Shown here piece after piece: positions 8,352 through 20,192 of a stretch of 64,000 bases of DNA. This DNA comes from Granulicella sp. S156. GTDB taxonomy: Bacteria > Acidobacteriota > Terriglobia > Terriglobales > Acidobacteriaceae. The stretch spans positions 210,165 to 274,164 of the forward strand of contig NZ_LMUH01000013.1 in NCBI RefSeq assembly GCF_009766105.1, read 5' to 3'. The position numbers and the translations under genes are program-made. Within the stretch, counting starts at the first letter, position 1, and each line of letters starts with the position of its first letter. The notes under the pieces were generated by a model. That model worked only from the letters and a program-made list of their open reading frames with translations. It made no database searches and was not told where the DNA came from.

Positions 8352-11300
8352 ATGCAACGAATCTTTGGATCGAGTTCGACGGGGAAAATGATATTCCGCG
8401 CACTCCTCACAATATGCCTACTGGCGGGATGGTCCATCCTGCAGGCCCCCTTGGAAGCACAGACCGATACGGGAAGCGTCGCTGGAACGGTGACGGATTC
8501 GACCGGCGCAGTGATTCCTGGTGCAAACGTTACAGCTACAAGTACAGACAACGGACTCAAGCTCACTGCGCAATCGAGTAGTTCGGGCGAATTCAAAATT
8601 CTTGCCGTACCTCGCGGTCACTATACGGTCTTGATCGCAGCAAAGGGTTTTCAGTCACAGTCGGAGGCGGTAACGATTACCGTCACCACTACGCAGAATC
8701 TGATCATCCAACTGATGCCCTCCGGGGGAGCGACAACCATAGAGGTTACCGCCGCCACCCCGCTACTCAACACCGCCGATGCCAGCATGGGTGCGACCAT
8801 TCAAGGTGCGCAGGTAACGGAACTTCCGCTGAATGGCCGCAACTTCAGTAACCTTGCCCTGCTGACCCCCGGCGTGACCCGTGGTGCGTATGGCGACTCG
8901 GCCAGCGGCGGTGGCAGTTCGAATACCACCGAAACAATACGCAATAACGAGAGCGGCAGCGCCGCACTCTCTGTTAATGGCCTTCGCCCCCAGGCGAACA
9001 ACTACATCCTGGATGGCGTGGACAACAACGACGGTCTGGTCAACACAGTTTTGTTTTTCCCCTCAATCGATGCGACGCAGGAATTCAAGGTCGATACCAG
9101 CGTAGCCCCTGCCGAGTATGGCCGTGCGGGCGGAGCCATCGTCGTCAGTTCTATCAAGTCCGGCACCAACCAGTTTCACGGCTCGGTCTTCGAGTTTTAT
9201 CGCAGTAGTCACTTCGATTCAAACCCGAATTATCGGTTCAACAATGCTCCAACCACACCAGCCTCCTCCTTCAATCGCAACCAGCCTGGGTTCTCCGTGG
9301 GTGGCCCCCTCATCAAAAATCATCTCTTCATCTTTGGCGACTATCAGGCGCTGCGCGAAGCTCTTCCCGTGGCCCCACATTACTTGACCGTTCCAACTGC
9401 ACTGATGCGCACGGGGAACTTTACTGAACTGGAAAATGTAGCAATGTCCAACGGGTCTGGCTACCAGAGCAACTATCCACGGTGCACGCCGGGCAATATT
9501 CCTGGTACGAGCAATCCCATTGCAGGCTCGACCAGCCCCGGTTTGATTTACGATCCCACCACCTGCCAGCCATTCGCCGGGAACATTATTCCTACAGCCC
9601 GTCTCAATCCGGCTGCGGTTAACTACCTCAACGCGTATCCAATGCCCACGAGAACGGATCGCTACCTTCAAAACTATCTCGACACGCAGTCGGAGTCTAA
9701 CAAGTACAACACCTTTGACGTTAGGCTTGATTGGAACGCCACATCTAAAGATTTAGCATTTTTCCGCTACAGTTACGACAATTCGGTTAATTCCAAGACC
9801 TCAGAGTTCGCTAACCTTCCGGCGGGCGGAGGAACTGGCACCAATCCTACCCATGCTCGCGGCTATGACCTGGGTTACACGCACATCTTTTCACAGTCCA
9901 TTGTGAATGAGGCACATATTGCGTATAACCGCGACAACTATGGGTACACGCCGCCGATGTATGGCGACTATGTATCAAAAAATCTTGGCATCGTGAATGC
10001 CAACATCAATATGGAAACTACCGGTGGCGCCCTGATTGGTGGATATAAAGGCGATCTGGAATATACCGGTGACTATGGTCTGTACTCAGTTCCTCAAAAT
10101 ACCTATGAAGCGACCGATTCAGTAAGCGTGTCGCATGGAGACCATTCGTTCAAATTTGGCGGGACATTTATTCGCCGCCAGGTGGAGTATTTCAATCCGC
10201 AGGAGGGAAAGGGCTACTTCTGGATCGACGGGTTGAACGGCAATACGGTCGACTTTACTGGCTATGAAGTTTCCGAGTTGTTGGCCGGTGGCGTCGATAA
10301 CTACGAAATAGGCTCGCAGTCAGGCTACTTCGCCAATATTGGTCAGGAAGACGGTATCTTCGGGCAGGACGACTGGCGCGTGAACCATCGCCTAACGCTC
10401 AACCTTGGTGTTCGCTGGGATTATCTGTCGCATCCCTATGAAGCACACAATCAGCAGGCCGCCTTTGATGTTAAAACCGGTACGGTCCTGATCGCAGGAA
10501 AGAATGGTGTGTCTGACAGCATCATCAATCAGGACTACCACGCCTTTGCTCCACGCTTCGGCTTCACGTATGACCTATACGGAAACGGAAAGGCCGTACT
10601 CCGTGGCGGATACGGCATCTTCTACTTCCTGGACTATGGCGGTATCGACAATCAACTCGGCGAGCAAGCTCCATTCGGTGGCAGCAATAGCTATCTGGCC
10701 AGCAACGGTTACTGCATCACGTTCACCGGACAGCTCAACCAGTCGCCCGTCTCCGGTGGTGGTGCTTACAATTGCACTGGCTATACCGGTCCCGCCGCAG
10801 TTACCACATCTCTTCCAGCCCGCGGTTACGTCAACTTCAACCCAGCGGCACCTCCGGCTGGCACCAGCATGATTGCCGTAAACCAGAATGATAAGAACAG
10901 CATGATCCAGGAGTGGAATGTGCAACTGGAAAGGCAATTTGGCTCTAAGGACGTGTTGAACATCGCCTACGTGGGAACCAAGGGCGAACACCTCTCAACC
11001 TACTATCCCTACAACATTAATCAGTTTGGGACGGGGATACAGAACTTCCCTGGATTGGGGAGCATTAACTACAACGAATATAACGGCATTTCGAACTATA
11101 ACGCCCTGCAAGTACACGCGGAACACCGCGCCAACAATGGGCTGACCGGAACCTTATCCTACTCGTGGTCGCATACGCTGGACGACTCGCCTGGAGCTTT
11201 CCAGACGCAGACAGCGGCTCTCTATTACGATCCGATGGCTGGCTATGGCAACTCCAGCCAGGATCAACGCCATGTATTTAGTTCGTCCATCCTCTATCTC

Positions 11301-11819
11301 CTGCCCTTTGGCCATGGCCAGCGTTTTGGTGGAACTGTCTCACGTCCCATGGATTGGCTGATTGGCGGCTGGCAGACCAGCCTGATTGCCCTAGTCCAGT
11401 CTGGCACACCCGTCGACCTCTCGACAGGACAGTACCAGCCCGGCAATCGTCCTGATCTGGTTGCGCCAATCACCTACCCCAAGAGCATCTCAGGATATTG
11501 GTTCAATCCGTCAGCATTCTCCACCAACATCCCCACCATAGCTGCGTCAAACGGTACGACGTATACGCGTCTGGGTACACTAGGCCGAAATCAGGTCTAT
11601 GGACCTGGATATCGTGCGGTCAATTTCAGCGCCCAGAAGAACATCCATCTCACGGACAAATACACGCTGGAGCTGCATGGGGATGCATTCAACCTGCTCA
11701 ACACAGCGGAATTCGTAAACCCGAATTCCAATGCTACCGGCTCGAACTTTGGCCAGATTGAAGGAACGCAGGTATACAGCAATCGTGAGATTCAGTTGGC
11801 AGCTCGATTTACCTTCTGA
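8352..11819 (+). CDS. TonB-dependent receptor, Oar-like, with carboxypeptidase-regulatory domain
   Basis: A 1155-residue outer-membrane protein with a strong ribosome site (GGAGG, about 8 bases before the ATG) and a signal peptide ending near LEAQ (residues 13-37). Residues 38-120 form a carboxypeptidase-regulatory-like Ig fold (GSVAGTVTDSTGAVIPGANV). The plug follows, with the family signature ELPLNGRNFSNLALLTPGV and NNYILDGVDNNDG. A long 22-strand barrel ends in an aromatic-rich strand (REIQLAARFTF). Such receptors import or bind oligosaccharides using TonB energy. The divergent sensor-regulator, the GH31 gene beyond it and the GH13 gene downstream point to an alpha-glucan or maltodextrin substrate (inferred). 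It belongs to the same family as the receptors at 29078 and 34215. Confidence 0.93.
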   Translation: MQRIFGSSSTGKMIFRALLTICLLAGWSILQAPLEAQTDTGSVAGTVTDSTGAVIPGANVTATSTDNGLKLTAQSSSSGEFKILAVPRGHYTVLIAAKGFQSQSEAVTITVTTTQNLIIQLMPSGGATTIEVTAATPLLNTADASMGATIQGAQVTELPLNGRNFSNLALLTPGVTRGAYGDSASGGGSSNTTETIRNNESGSAALSVNGLRPQANNYILDGVDNNDGLVNTVLFFPSIDATQEFKVDTSVAPAEYGRAGGAIVVSSIKSGTNQFHGSVFEFYRSSHFDSNPNYRFNNAPTTPASSFNRNQPGFSVGGPLIKNHLFIFGDYQALREALPVAPHYLTVPTALMRTGNFTELENVAMSNGSGYQSNYPRCTPGNIPGTSNPIAGSTSPGLIYDPTTCQPFAGNIIPTARLNPAAVNYLNAYPMPTRTDRYLQNYLDTQSESNKYNTFDVRLDWNATSKDLAFFRYSYDNSVNSKTSEFANLPAGGGTGTNPTHARGYDLGYTHIFSQSIVNEAHIAYNRDNYGYTPPMYGDYVSKNLGIVNANINMETTGGALIGGYKGDLEYTGDYGLYSVPQNTYEATDSVSVSHGDHSFKFGGTFIRRQVEYFNPQEGKGYFWIDGLNGNTVDFTGYEVSELLAGGVDNYEIGSQSGYFANIGQEDGIFGQDDWRVNHRLTLNLGVRWDYLSHPYEAHNQQAAFDVKTGTVLIAGKNGVSDSIINQDYHAFAPRFGFTYDLYGNGKAVLRGGYGIFYFLDYGGIDNQLGEQAPFGGSNSYLASNGYCITFTGQLNQSPVSGGGAYNCTGYTGPAAVTTSLPARGYVNFNPAAPPAGTSMIAVNQNDKNSMIQEWNVQLERQFGSKDVLNIAYVGTKGEHLSTYYPYNINQFGTGIQNFPGLGSINYNEYNGISNYNALQVHAEHRANNGLTGTLSYSWSHTLDDSPGAFQTQTAALYYDPMAGYGNSSQDQRHVFSSSILYLLPFGHGQRFGGTVSRPMDWLIGGWQTSLIALVQSGTPVDLSTGQYQPGNRPDLVAPITYPKSISGYWFNPSAFSTNIPTIAASNGTTYTRLGTLGRNQVYGPGYRAVNFSAQKNIHLTDKYTLELHGDAFNLLNTAEFVNPNSNATGSNFGQIEGTQVYSNREIQLAARFTF

Positions 11820-12112
11820 CCCCAACAGCGATCCGATTATTGCCACCGGCATGGGCTATCGTAGTGCGCGATTTAGAACGGACCTGCTGGGGCAGGTCCT
11901 GGATGCCCAATAGTTTCGGGCATGAGGCCGACGTGCAGTTTTTGTCCGGTCTCATGCTCGTACTAATCACTTTTAGCAGCGGCTCCTGTAGCTCCTATGG
12001 CAGAGGCCCAACGTTTGTGCTGTTTTCGTAATGAAGAACTAACACCACATCGTATGGGCTTATGTCGCGTTCGATGTGAACATGATCCGAATTTCAAAAA
12101 AGGTTGAAGTCT

Positions 12113-14050
12113 ATGTACCGTCACACGCACAGAACGAACCTACAGGTATTCACTCGTCCTATGTGTGCCGTGATGCTATTTCTGGCTTATTGCTTTTTTA
12201 CGTTTGCAAGTTATGCGCAGAGTGCAAAACCAGTCATTACAAAGATCGATCCGCCGAACTGGTTTACACGGGTTCCTGACTCACTTCTGTTAGTTCACGG
12301 TGAGCATCTGGAGAACACGACCTTTACTCTGCACAATACCCGTGCCCGGATTACTGAGCAGACGATCTCGCCAAATGGACATTGGGCGTTTCTTACCTTC
12401 GTATCAGCGAAGGCACAGCCGGGAACTCTCGAAGTGGTGGCAACGAACGTGCATGGCAGTACGACTGTGCCTTATGGGCTCTCGGCGCGACGAAGTGTCG
12501 CAGACCAGCCTAAAGGCTTCAGCTCGGCTGACGTGATGTACCTCATCATGCCGGACCGGTTTGCGGACGGCGATAAAACCAACGATAAGCTTGCCAACTT
12601 CCGCGATCCAGACGATCGTAGCCTCAGTCGGGCCTATCATGGTGGCGATCTACGTGGCATCCAGGAGCATCTAGACTACTTACATCAGCTAGGTGTCACG
12701 ACTCTGTGGACTACACCTCTCTACGACAACAGCGCTGCGCAATCAGGGCAGAGTTATCACGGTTATAGTGCAACCGACATGTATGCCGTGGATCCGCACT
12801 TCGGCAGCATGGAGGACTATAGAGCGCTTGTGGCAGCGGCTCATGCTCGTGGAATGAAGGTTGTGCTGGATACAGTGCCGAACCATGTAGGCCCTGCCCA
12901 TCCCTGGGTAGAGGACTCTCCCACTCCAGACTGGTTTCATGGAACGGCAGCATCCCACATCAAAGTGGATGACGATTTCGCAAGCGTTACCGATCCGACG
13001 GCCACTGCCGCGCGGCGCAACATCTTGCTCAATGGTTGGTTTGCCGATATTCTGCCGGACCTCAACCAGGACAATCCACTGGTTGCTCAATACCTGATCC
13101 AAAATGCCATCTGGTGGATCGAATCGGCAGGGTTGGACGGTCTGCGCATCGATACGTTCCCCTATGTCCCACGCAGATTCTGGCATGACTACAACGAGCA
13201 GTTACATGCGTTTTATCCCCACCTGTCGGACGTGGGAGAGATCTTTAACAAAGACACGCACGTCGTAAGTTTCTTTGCGGGTGGAAGAGCGCATACAGGC
13301 AGTGACGGGACCTATGACACGCTGCTCGATACACCCTTCGACTATCCTATGTACTTTGCTTTGCGTGCCGCTCTCACCCATCAGGAGCCGATGACTGCGA
13401 TTAGTGATGTCCTTAAATCGGACGGGCTGTATGCGCATCCGGAGCGGCTCGTCACATTTATTGGAAACCACGACACGAAGCGATTTCTCTCTGAGCCAGG
13501 TGCGAATCCTGCTGCGCTTCGCCTTGCTTTTGGTCTACTAGCCACGCTGCGTGGTATGCCTCAGCTCTACTATGGTGACGAGCTGGATATGAAGGGCGGC
13601 GATGATCCCGACAATCGAAAAGACTTCCTCGGAGGTTTTGCCGGATCTGACTCGAACGCCTTCACGGCTGCAGGTCGCTCGCCCGAGCAGGCAATGATGT
13701 TCGATTGGGTGTCTCAGCTCATGTCCATTCGGCACGAGCACACCGCGTTGACCTGTGGTGGCGAGCAAGTACTTAGCAGTAACGAGGATTGGCTGGTCTT
13801 TGTACGGGATAGCTCCCATGCGCCTGTAACTGGCTGCACCACCGCAACGGACCATCAGCGAGTGTTAGTAGCAGTGCATCGTAGCTCGAAACCCGATACC
13901 TTGACGGTTGGCCTGGATCAGACGTGGGCCTCGGGGTGCCGGATCGGGAAAGCTAACATTGCCGCTAGTACATCGTCTGCCGAGGTTGCTGACAAGCAGT
14001 TGAAGTTGCAGATGGGCAGTGATGATGTTTTGATCGCGACGTGCCGGTAG
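12113..14050 (+). CDS. GH13 cyclomaltodextrinase / neopullulanase-like alpha-amylase, secreted
   Basis: The ATG at 12113 is chosen because AAAAGG ends 9 bases before it; an in-frame TTG at 12104 is less likely. The signal segment is FLAYCFFTFASYAQS. Residues 40-125 form an N-terminal beta domain of the cyclomaltodextrinase type (VITKIDPPNWFTRVPDSLLL, with WAFLTFVS). The GH13 barrel has VMYLIMPDRFADGD, DTVPNHVG, nucleophile Asp347 (GLDGLRIDTF), acid/base Glu376 (DVGEIF) and Asp454 (FIGNHDTKRF). Total length is 645 residues. Members hydrolyse cyclomaltodextrins, pullulan or maltodextrins. It follows the TonB receptor in the same direction after about 290 bases in which no other gene is seen, so it probably acts in the periplasm on material that receptor imports, upstream of the GH31 enzyme. 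Confidence 0.93.
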   Translation: MYRHTHRTNLQVFTRPMCAVMLFLAYCFFTFASYAQSAKPVITKIDPPNWFTRVPDSLLLVHGEHLENTTFTLHNTRARITEQTISPNGHWAFLTFVSAKAQPGTLEVVATNVHGSTTVPYGLSARRSVADQPKGFSSADVMYLIMPDRFADGDKTNDKLANFRDPDDRSLSRAYHGGDLRGIQEHLDYLHQLGVTTLWTTPLYDNSAAQSGQSYHGYSATDMYAVDPHFGSMEDYRALVAAAHARGMKVVLDTVPNHVGPAHPWVEDSPTPDWFHGTAASHIKVDDDFASVTDPTATAARRNILLNGWFADILPDLNQDNPLVAQYLIQNAIWWIESAGLDGLRIDTFPYVPRRFWHDYNEQLHAFYPHLSDVGEIFNKDTHVVSFFAGGRAHTGSDGTYDTLLDTPFDYPMYFALRAALTHQEPMTAISDVLKSDGLYAHPERLVTFIGNHDTKRFLSEPGANPAALRLAFGLLATLRGMPQLYYGDELDMKGGDDPDNRKDFLGGFAGSDSNAFTAAGRSPEQAMMFDWVSQLMSIRHEHTALTCGGEQVLSSNEDWLVFVRDSSHAPVTGCTTATDHQRVLVAVHRSSKPDTLTVGLDQTWASGCRIGKANIAASTSSAEVADKQLKLQMGSDDVLIATCR

Positions 14051-14153
14051 AACGAGCCGCCAGGGTTGTGGGGGCGCGAAAGACGACGCTCTCACTTTTG
14101 GATGGACCTAAACAAGGATTGTTCTAAATGCCGAAGACGATGCGGAAGAAAAA

Positions 14154-14230
14154 TGGTCGGGACGACTAGATTCGAACTAGCGACCTCACCCACCCCAAGG
14201 GTGCGCTCTACCAGGCTGAGCCACGTCCCG
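14154..14230 (-). tRNA. tRNA-Pro (anticodon GGG)
   Basis: A complete 77-base cloverleaf reads on the minus strand. The acceptor stem is CGGGACG/CGTCCCG with discriminator A and an encoded CCA. The D arm carries GGCTCAGCCTGGTAGAGC. The anticodon stem is CACCC/GGGTG around loop TTGGGGT, giving anticodon GGG for the proline codon CCC. The T arm includes GTTCGAATC. It lies between the GH13 gene and yggX, and no other tRNA is adjacent. Confidence 0.95.
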
Positions 14231-14376
14231 ACTTGCTACGGAAGCCGCTCGCGCCTTGTGGGCCAGCGGCTGGGGTACCTCTAGTCTACACCAGTAAGGA
14301 CAGGAAACAGGAGATAGCAAACAGGAAACAGGCAAAGCAAGACTCAGAATGCCTGCACTATTTGCGATTTCCTGCT

Positions 14377-14649
14377 TTAGTGGGTCGGTGCGACGTATTC
14401 TTTGGGCAATTCGCCGCCGGAGCCGAAGAAGAACTCGTTCATCTGTTCGACGAGGAACTCCTGCGCCTCGCGCGTCCAGGGCTGCAGGCGGTACTCATTG
14501 AGCAGCATCTTCTGGCGCTCAACCCACTCGCCCCAGGCCTTTTTCGAGACGTTTTTGAAGATCTTCTGCCCGAAGTCGGAGTCGAAGGGCGGTTCGTCCA
14601 GGCCCTCCAGTTCGGCTTTGTATTTTGTGCAGAAAACCATGTGTGCCAT
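14377..14649 (-). CDS. yggX: Fe(II)-trafficking / oxidative damage protection protein YggX
   Basis: A 90-residue protein with the full YggX family signature: VFCTKYKAELEGLDEPPFDS with the single conserved Cys near the N-terminus, GQKIFKNVSKKAWGEWVERQ, then MLLNEYRLQPWTREAQEFL. It is a small cytosolic protein thought to handle labile ferrous iron and protect Fe-S clusters. The ATG at 14649 is chosen because AAGGAG lies 9 bases upstream and the family begins at this point; the open frame continues further upstream without coding character. It is divergent from ligA, with 93 bases between the starts. Confidence 0.95.
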   Translation of the reverse strand: MAHMVFCTKYKAELEGLDEPPFDSDFGQKIFKNVSKKAWGEWVERQKMLLNEYRLQPWTREAQEFLVEQMNEFFFGSGGELPKEYVAPTH

Positions 14650-14679
14650 TGTCGAATGCTCCTTGAGCTTCCAGTTTAG

Positions 14680-16866
<2,187 letters not shown>

Positions 16867-16965
16867 AGCACCATAAATCCCAGCACCCGACAGGGCCAAC
16901 GGCCCGTTTCATACCAGTCTGGGGGTGAAGCCAATAGATGCTAACATAAGGCGGTTTGAGCCTAA

Positions 16966-17376
16966 AGGTGCTATTTCGGTGGCCGTGGGCTGATTCAACT
17001 CACAGGAAGGGGCCGCTACGAAGAGGCAGATCAGAAGGCGAACACAGGAAGCAAATTTATCGATGACCCCGACTTGGTGAACGCAAAGGAGTATGCAGGG
17101 ATTGTGGTCGCAGGCTTTCTTTCAGCTGTGCAGCATAAGCTTCGTCAGGCTCTGCAAAACAATGATCTGGCTGAGGCGCGCAAACTCGTAAATGGCGGCA
17201 CGAACGGCCTTGATACCTTCAAGATCGCGATGGCAGCTGGCCGGGCGGTCATCGCGCAGGCCATCATTCAGCAGGCGCAAGCGACCACTCGCGCAAAAAA
17301 GACGCACCGTCCGAAGCACTCTGGGCATCGGGCACACCCAGCCCATCCGGCAGCACCGGCAAAGCCGACAAGATGA
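16966..17376 (+). pseudogene. 5'-truncated GH19-type lysozyme/chitinase relic with His/Pro/Ala tail
   Basis: The frame is open from just after a TAA (16963) to the TGA at 17376. It reads YFGGRGLIQLTGRGRYEEAD, then SKFIDDPDLVNAKEYAG and LVNGGTNGLD. This is the C-terminal half of GH19-type peptidoglycan hydrolases of the phage-endolysin kind: the GRGLIQLTGR block, the PDL segment and the NGGTNG loop. The N-terminal half with the catalytic glutamates is absent, and stops occur in all frames upstream, so the enzyme should be dead. A 100-residue product could still be made from TTG 17074 or GTG 17077. The end is a low-complexity H/P/A/K tail. The TGA overlaps the ATG of the next gene, which suggests an old operon. 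Confidence 0.7.
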
Positions 17377-18503
17377 AAGTTCGTATTGAAGTTCGCGCGC
17401 TGCGCTGCCTGCTGGAGCTGTTCTCTCTTGTACTCGTATCCTGCTGGGCGCACGCGCAGGTTTCCGCGCCTCGTCAGATTTCAGTTCTGGTCGCAAGCCC
17501 TTCCGGCTCCGGGATAGTTGCTGCGATCCATGATGACGGTGCCCCCCAGCAACCACGCGTTTTTTTCATGTCGCCGGCGACCGGTAAGATCGTCTGGCAG
17601 CTCGTGCAGCCGTTCACCATCGGCTCGATCGCAGTGTCTCCGGACGGTAACACCGTAGCTGTGGGCCTGGTCGGGGTCACTGACCGCGATCTAGGTGTTC
17701 TACTGCTGGACGCCCGATCGGGCAAGCAGGTGGGAGGCATTGGCGATGATAAGAACTCGTACTTCGTGCCGGGATTGGTATATCCCCGCTATGGATCCGG
17801 TGTGTCACAGTTGATGTATTCGCCCGATGGAGCATTGCTGTACGGCCTGTCGAACGATACCCTGTTCGCATGGGACGTCGCCGCGAAGAAGTATCTCTGG
17901 ACCCAGGATGTTCCGGCCGTGATCGAAGCACCGCCGGAACTGCCTGACCCGCTACCCTATGGGCACGCGACAGACTTCACGCTCTCACCCGATGGCCGCC
18001 AGATTGCCGCGCTCCGCGATGTATTGCGTATCGCGACAGCGGGGCGAACAATGCCCGGGCACTTCATCAAGCGCGACCCGACCAGTCATGCGGAGATCGA
18101 GACGGCTGTGTTCTCGTCTGACAGCCGCATCCTGGCTGCTGGTGAGTCCGGCACCACAGACAACGGAAAAACAACGTTTATTGCGACCGATTTGTGGATC
18201 GACGGTGCCCTCAAGCCGGTGCATCTCGACGGCTGCGGAAACGGCATCGCCTGGACCGGCGCGCCCGATGTGTTCGGCTGCCAGAACGACAGCGGCGCCC
18301 ATCTTCGCAACATTCACGACCTGCAGAAAGATATCGGTTCTGCCGGCCCGCCGGGAAACCTACCCATCCTCAAGGTCGGCAACTCGCTCTGGTCGGCCGC
18401 TTACAAGTACGGTGACTGGAAAGACCCTGCGAAACCGTTGACCATTACACTCGGCGAACTCGGCACAGGGCACCGCGTCACGCTGACGCTGCCGGGCCGG
18501 TGA
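17373..18503 (+). CDS. secreted beta-propeller (WD40-like) protein of unknown function
   Basis: A 376-residue protein with a signal peptide (LLELFSLVLVSCWAHAQ). Blade-like strands follow: ISVLVASPSGSGIVAAIHDD, FTIGSIAVSPDGNTVAVGL, QLMYSPDGALLYGLSNDT, DFTLSPDGRQIAAL, ETAVFSSDSRILAAGES. The repeated SPDG turns mark a WD40/YVTN-type propeller. No catalytic motif or membrane anchor is seen. It starts inside the stop codon of the GH19 relic (ATGA overlap), so the two were probably translated together and the protein may once have partnered a cell-wall hydrolase (inferred). Confidence 0.75.
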   Translation: MKVRIEVRALRCLLELFSLVLVSCWAHAQVSAPRQISVLVASPSGSGIVAAIHDDGAPQQPRVFFMSPATGKIVWQLVQPFTIGSIAVSPDGNTVAVGLVGVTDRDLGVLLLDARSGKQVGGIGDDKNSYFVPGLVYPRYGSGVSQLMYSPDGALLYGLSNDTLFAWDVAAKKYLWTQDVPAVIEAPPELPDPLPYGHATDFTLSPDGRQIAALRDVLRIATAGRTMPGHFIKRDPTSHAEIETAVFSSDSRILAAGESGTTDNGKTTFIATDLWIDGALKPVHLDGCGNGIAWTGAPDVFGCQNDSGAHLRNIHDLQKDIGSAGPPGNLPILKVGNSLWSAAYKYGDWKDPAKPLTITLGELGTGHRVTLTLPGR

Positions 18504-18522
18504 CTCGGCTTTTGGAATGGGA

Positions 18523-18584
18523 GCTAGGGCATTTCCCGTATAGGTGTAGAGCGAGCCACAGGTCTATACGCTGTTTTTCCCCAA
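18523..18584. repeat. dispersed intergenic repeat, copy 1 (degenerate)
   Basis: About 62 bases beginning GCTAGGGCA and containing GTATAGGTGTAGAGCGAG, then TATACG and GTTTTTCC. It is largely identical to 21483-21544 in the same orientation. The outer end matches the CTAGAGCA terminus of the 21484 element, but the opposite end is not recognisable here. The internal CGTATA/TATACG pair can form a stem. It sits beyond the 3' end of the efflux operon; the rest of the 18504-18713 gap shows nothing else clear. Confidence 0.65.
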
Positions 18585-18713
18585 GACGCTGGTTTCAAGG
18601 GGGTAGCTGGAACCAGCGCTCCGCGCCTTATCTTAGCCGGGTAAGCCCGTGCCCTTAACGAAACTTCCTCTACGAACAACGACTTAAACTTTAGGCTGAC
18701 GTAGAGTTGCGCT

Positions 18714-20192
18714 CTACTGTGGTGGCAACTGCGCGCGGTCCCATCCACCACCCAGCACCTTGATCAACAGCACCGTCGCATCCATGCGGCGGCGCAGAAT
18801 ATCGATGTCATTCCGTTCGTTATTGAGTGCTGTCGTCTGCGCTGTGATGACCTGCAGATAGGTGTCGACACCGCCCACATAGCGGTTATTGAAGATCCGC
18901 TCCGACTCTTGCGCAGAGGCCGTGGCCTGGCGCTGTTGTTGCGCTTCGTCGGACAGCACTCGCAGGGCAACGAGATTATCTTCAACCTGTTGATAGGCAG
19001 TCAGCACGCTCTGGCGATAGTTTGCGGCGTTCTGTTCGTAGCCTGCGATCGCCTCTTCCGACAGGCCGCGACGGCGTCCCCCGTCGAAGAAGGTCTCGCC
19101 GAGTGTAGGACCAAGCGAATAGATGATACTGGAGGGCGTGAAGAGCGAGGCGATAGAAGAACTCTGTACGCCTCCCTGGCCGCCGAGTGAGAGTGTGGGG
19201 AAGTACGCCGCACGCGCTATGCCGATCTGTTCATTGGCGGCGGCGATGCGGCGCTCTGCAGCAGCAATGTCGGGACGGCGCTCCAGCAACTGCGAAGGTA
19301 ACCCTGGCGGGACGACCGGCGGCATGAACTCGACAGGTATCGGAGCAGGCGGCAGATTCAACGAGGCTGGCGGCTGGCCGATGAGGATCGCTATGGCATG
19401 CTCAAACTGCGCACGCTGAACGGCCACGTCCGCGGCCTGTACCTTCGCGGCCTGCAGTTGAGTCTCAGCCTGCGTCACGTCAGACTTCGGGGCGATGCCA
19501 CCATTGAAGCGATTGCTCGTGACGCGGAGAGCCTCCTGGTACTGCACGACAGTATCGTTGAACAGCTTCTGCTCGGCATCGGATGAGCGCAACTCGAAGT
19601 AGTCAAAGGCGACTTCGGCCTGCAGGGACAGCAACACGTTCTGGCGATCGGCGGCAGTGGCCTGCGACTCTTCTTTTGCCGCGGCGATGTTGCGACGAAT
19701 GCGGCCCCAGAGATCGACCTCGTAGTTCACCTGTAGCGGCAGTATAAGGTTGGCGTTCCCGTTGGTTTGTTCGGACGAACTGAATGGGTAGGGTTGGTTG
19801 GACGACTCGCGCATGCCCTGGACCGTCGGGGAGGTCCCGACGGTGGGATAGCGATCGGCGTTCTGCACGCGGATGTTAGCGCGTGCGGCGCGCAGATTGG
19901 CGTCGGCGGCCTTGAGCGTCTGGTTGGCGGTCTCCACCTGCGGTTCGAGTATGTTCAGTTCGCCATCGTTGAAGATCGTCCACCAGGCGCCGCGTATGGC
20001 CGCGTCGTCAGGCGTGGCGACGTGCCAATCGGCAGTCTCCTTATACGCATCGGGCGAGGCCTCTTTGTAGGCGGGAGGTGCGGGAGCCGTGGGAACCTTG
20101 TACTTCGGTCCAACCATGCAGCCCGTGAGCGAAAACATGCTCAGAAGCACGCCTCCGCTTAGCGTGAAGAGAGATGCAGAGCGGAGGTTCAT
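18714..20192 (-). CDS. outer-membrane efflux lipoprotein (OprM/NodT family)
   Basis: A 492-residue protein with a lipoprotein signal: the lipobox LTGC puts the lipidated Cys at residue 25, followed by MVGPKYKVP, the classic start of OprM/NodT proteins. Two OEP repeats follow, with long coiled-coil helices (ANQTLKAADANLRAARANIR, ALRVTSNRFNGGIAPKSDV) and the RRPDIAAAERRIAAANEQIG block. It forms the trimeric outer-membrane channel of a tripartite RND pump. Its ATG overlaps the TGA of the preceding adaptor gene by four bases, so the two are translationally coupled; it is the last gene of the operon. Confidence 0.95.
   Translation of the reverse strand: MNLRSASLFTLSGGVLLSMFSLTGCMVGPKYKVPTAPAPPAYKEASPDAYKETADWHVATPDDAAIRGAWWTIFNDGELNILEPQVETANQTLKAADANLRAARANIRVQNADRYPTVGTSPTVQGMRESSNQPYPFSSSEQTNGNANLILPLQVNYEVDLWGRIRRNIAAAKEESQATAADRQNVLLSLQAEVAFDYFELRSSDAEQKLFNDTVVQYQEALRVTSNRFNGGIAPKSDVTQAETQLQAAKVQAADVAVQRAQFEHAIAILIGQPPASLNLPPAPIPVEFMPPVVPPGLPSQLLERRPDIAAAERRIAAANEQIGIARAAYFPTLSLGGQGGVQSSSIASLFTPSSIIYSLGPTLGETFFDGGRRRGLSEEAIAGYEQNAANYRQSVLTAYQQVEDNLVALRVLSDEAQQQRQATASAQESERIFNNRYVGGVDTYLQVITAQTTALNNERNDIDILRRRMDATVLLIKVLGGGWDRAQLPPQ

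Noticed and set aside
16893..16905. ligA terminator (GGGCC-AAC-GGCCC followed by GTTTC)
   Set aside because: The stem is only five base pairs and the T-run is poor; possible but not strong enough to list as a feature.
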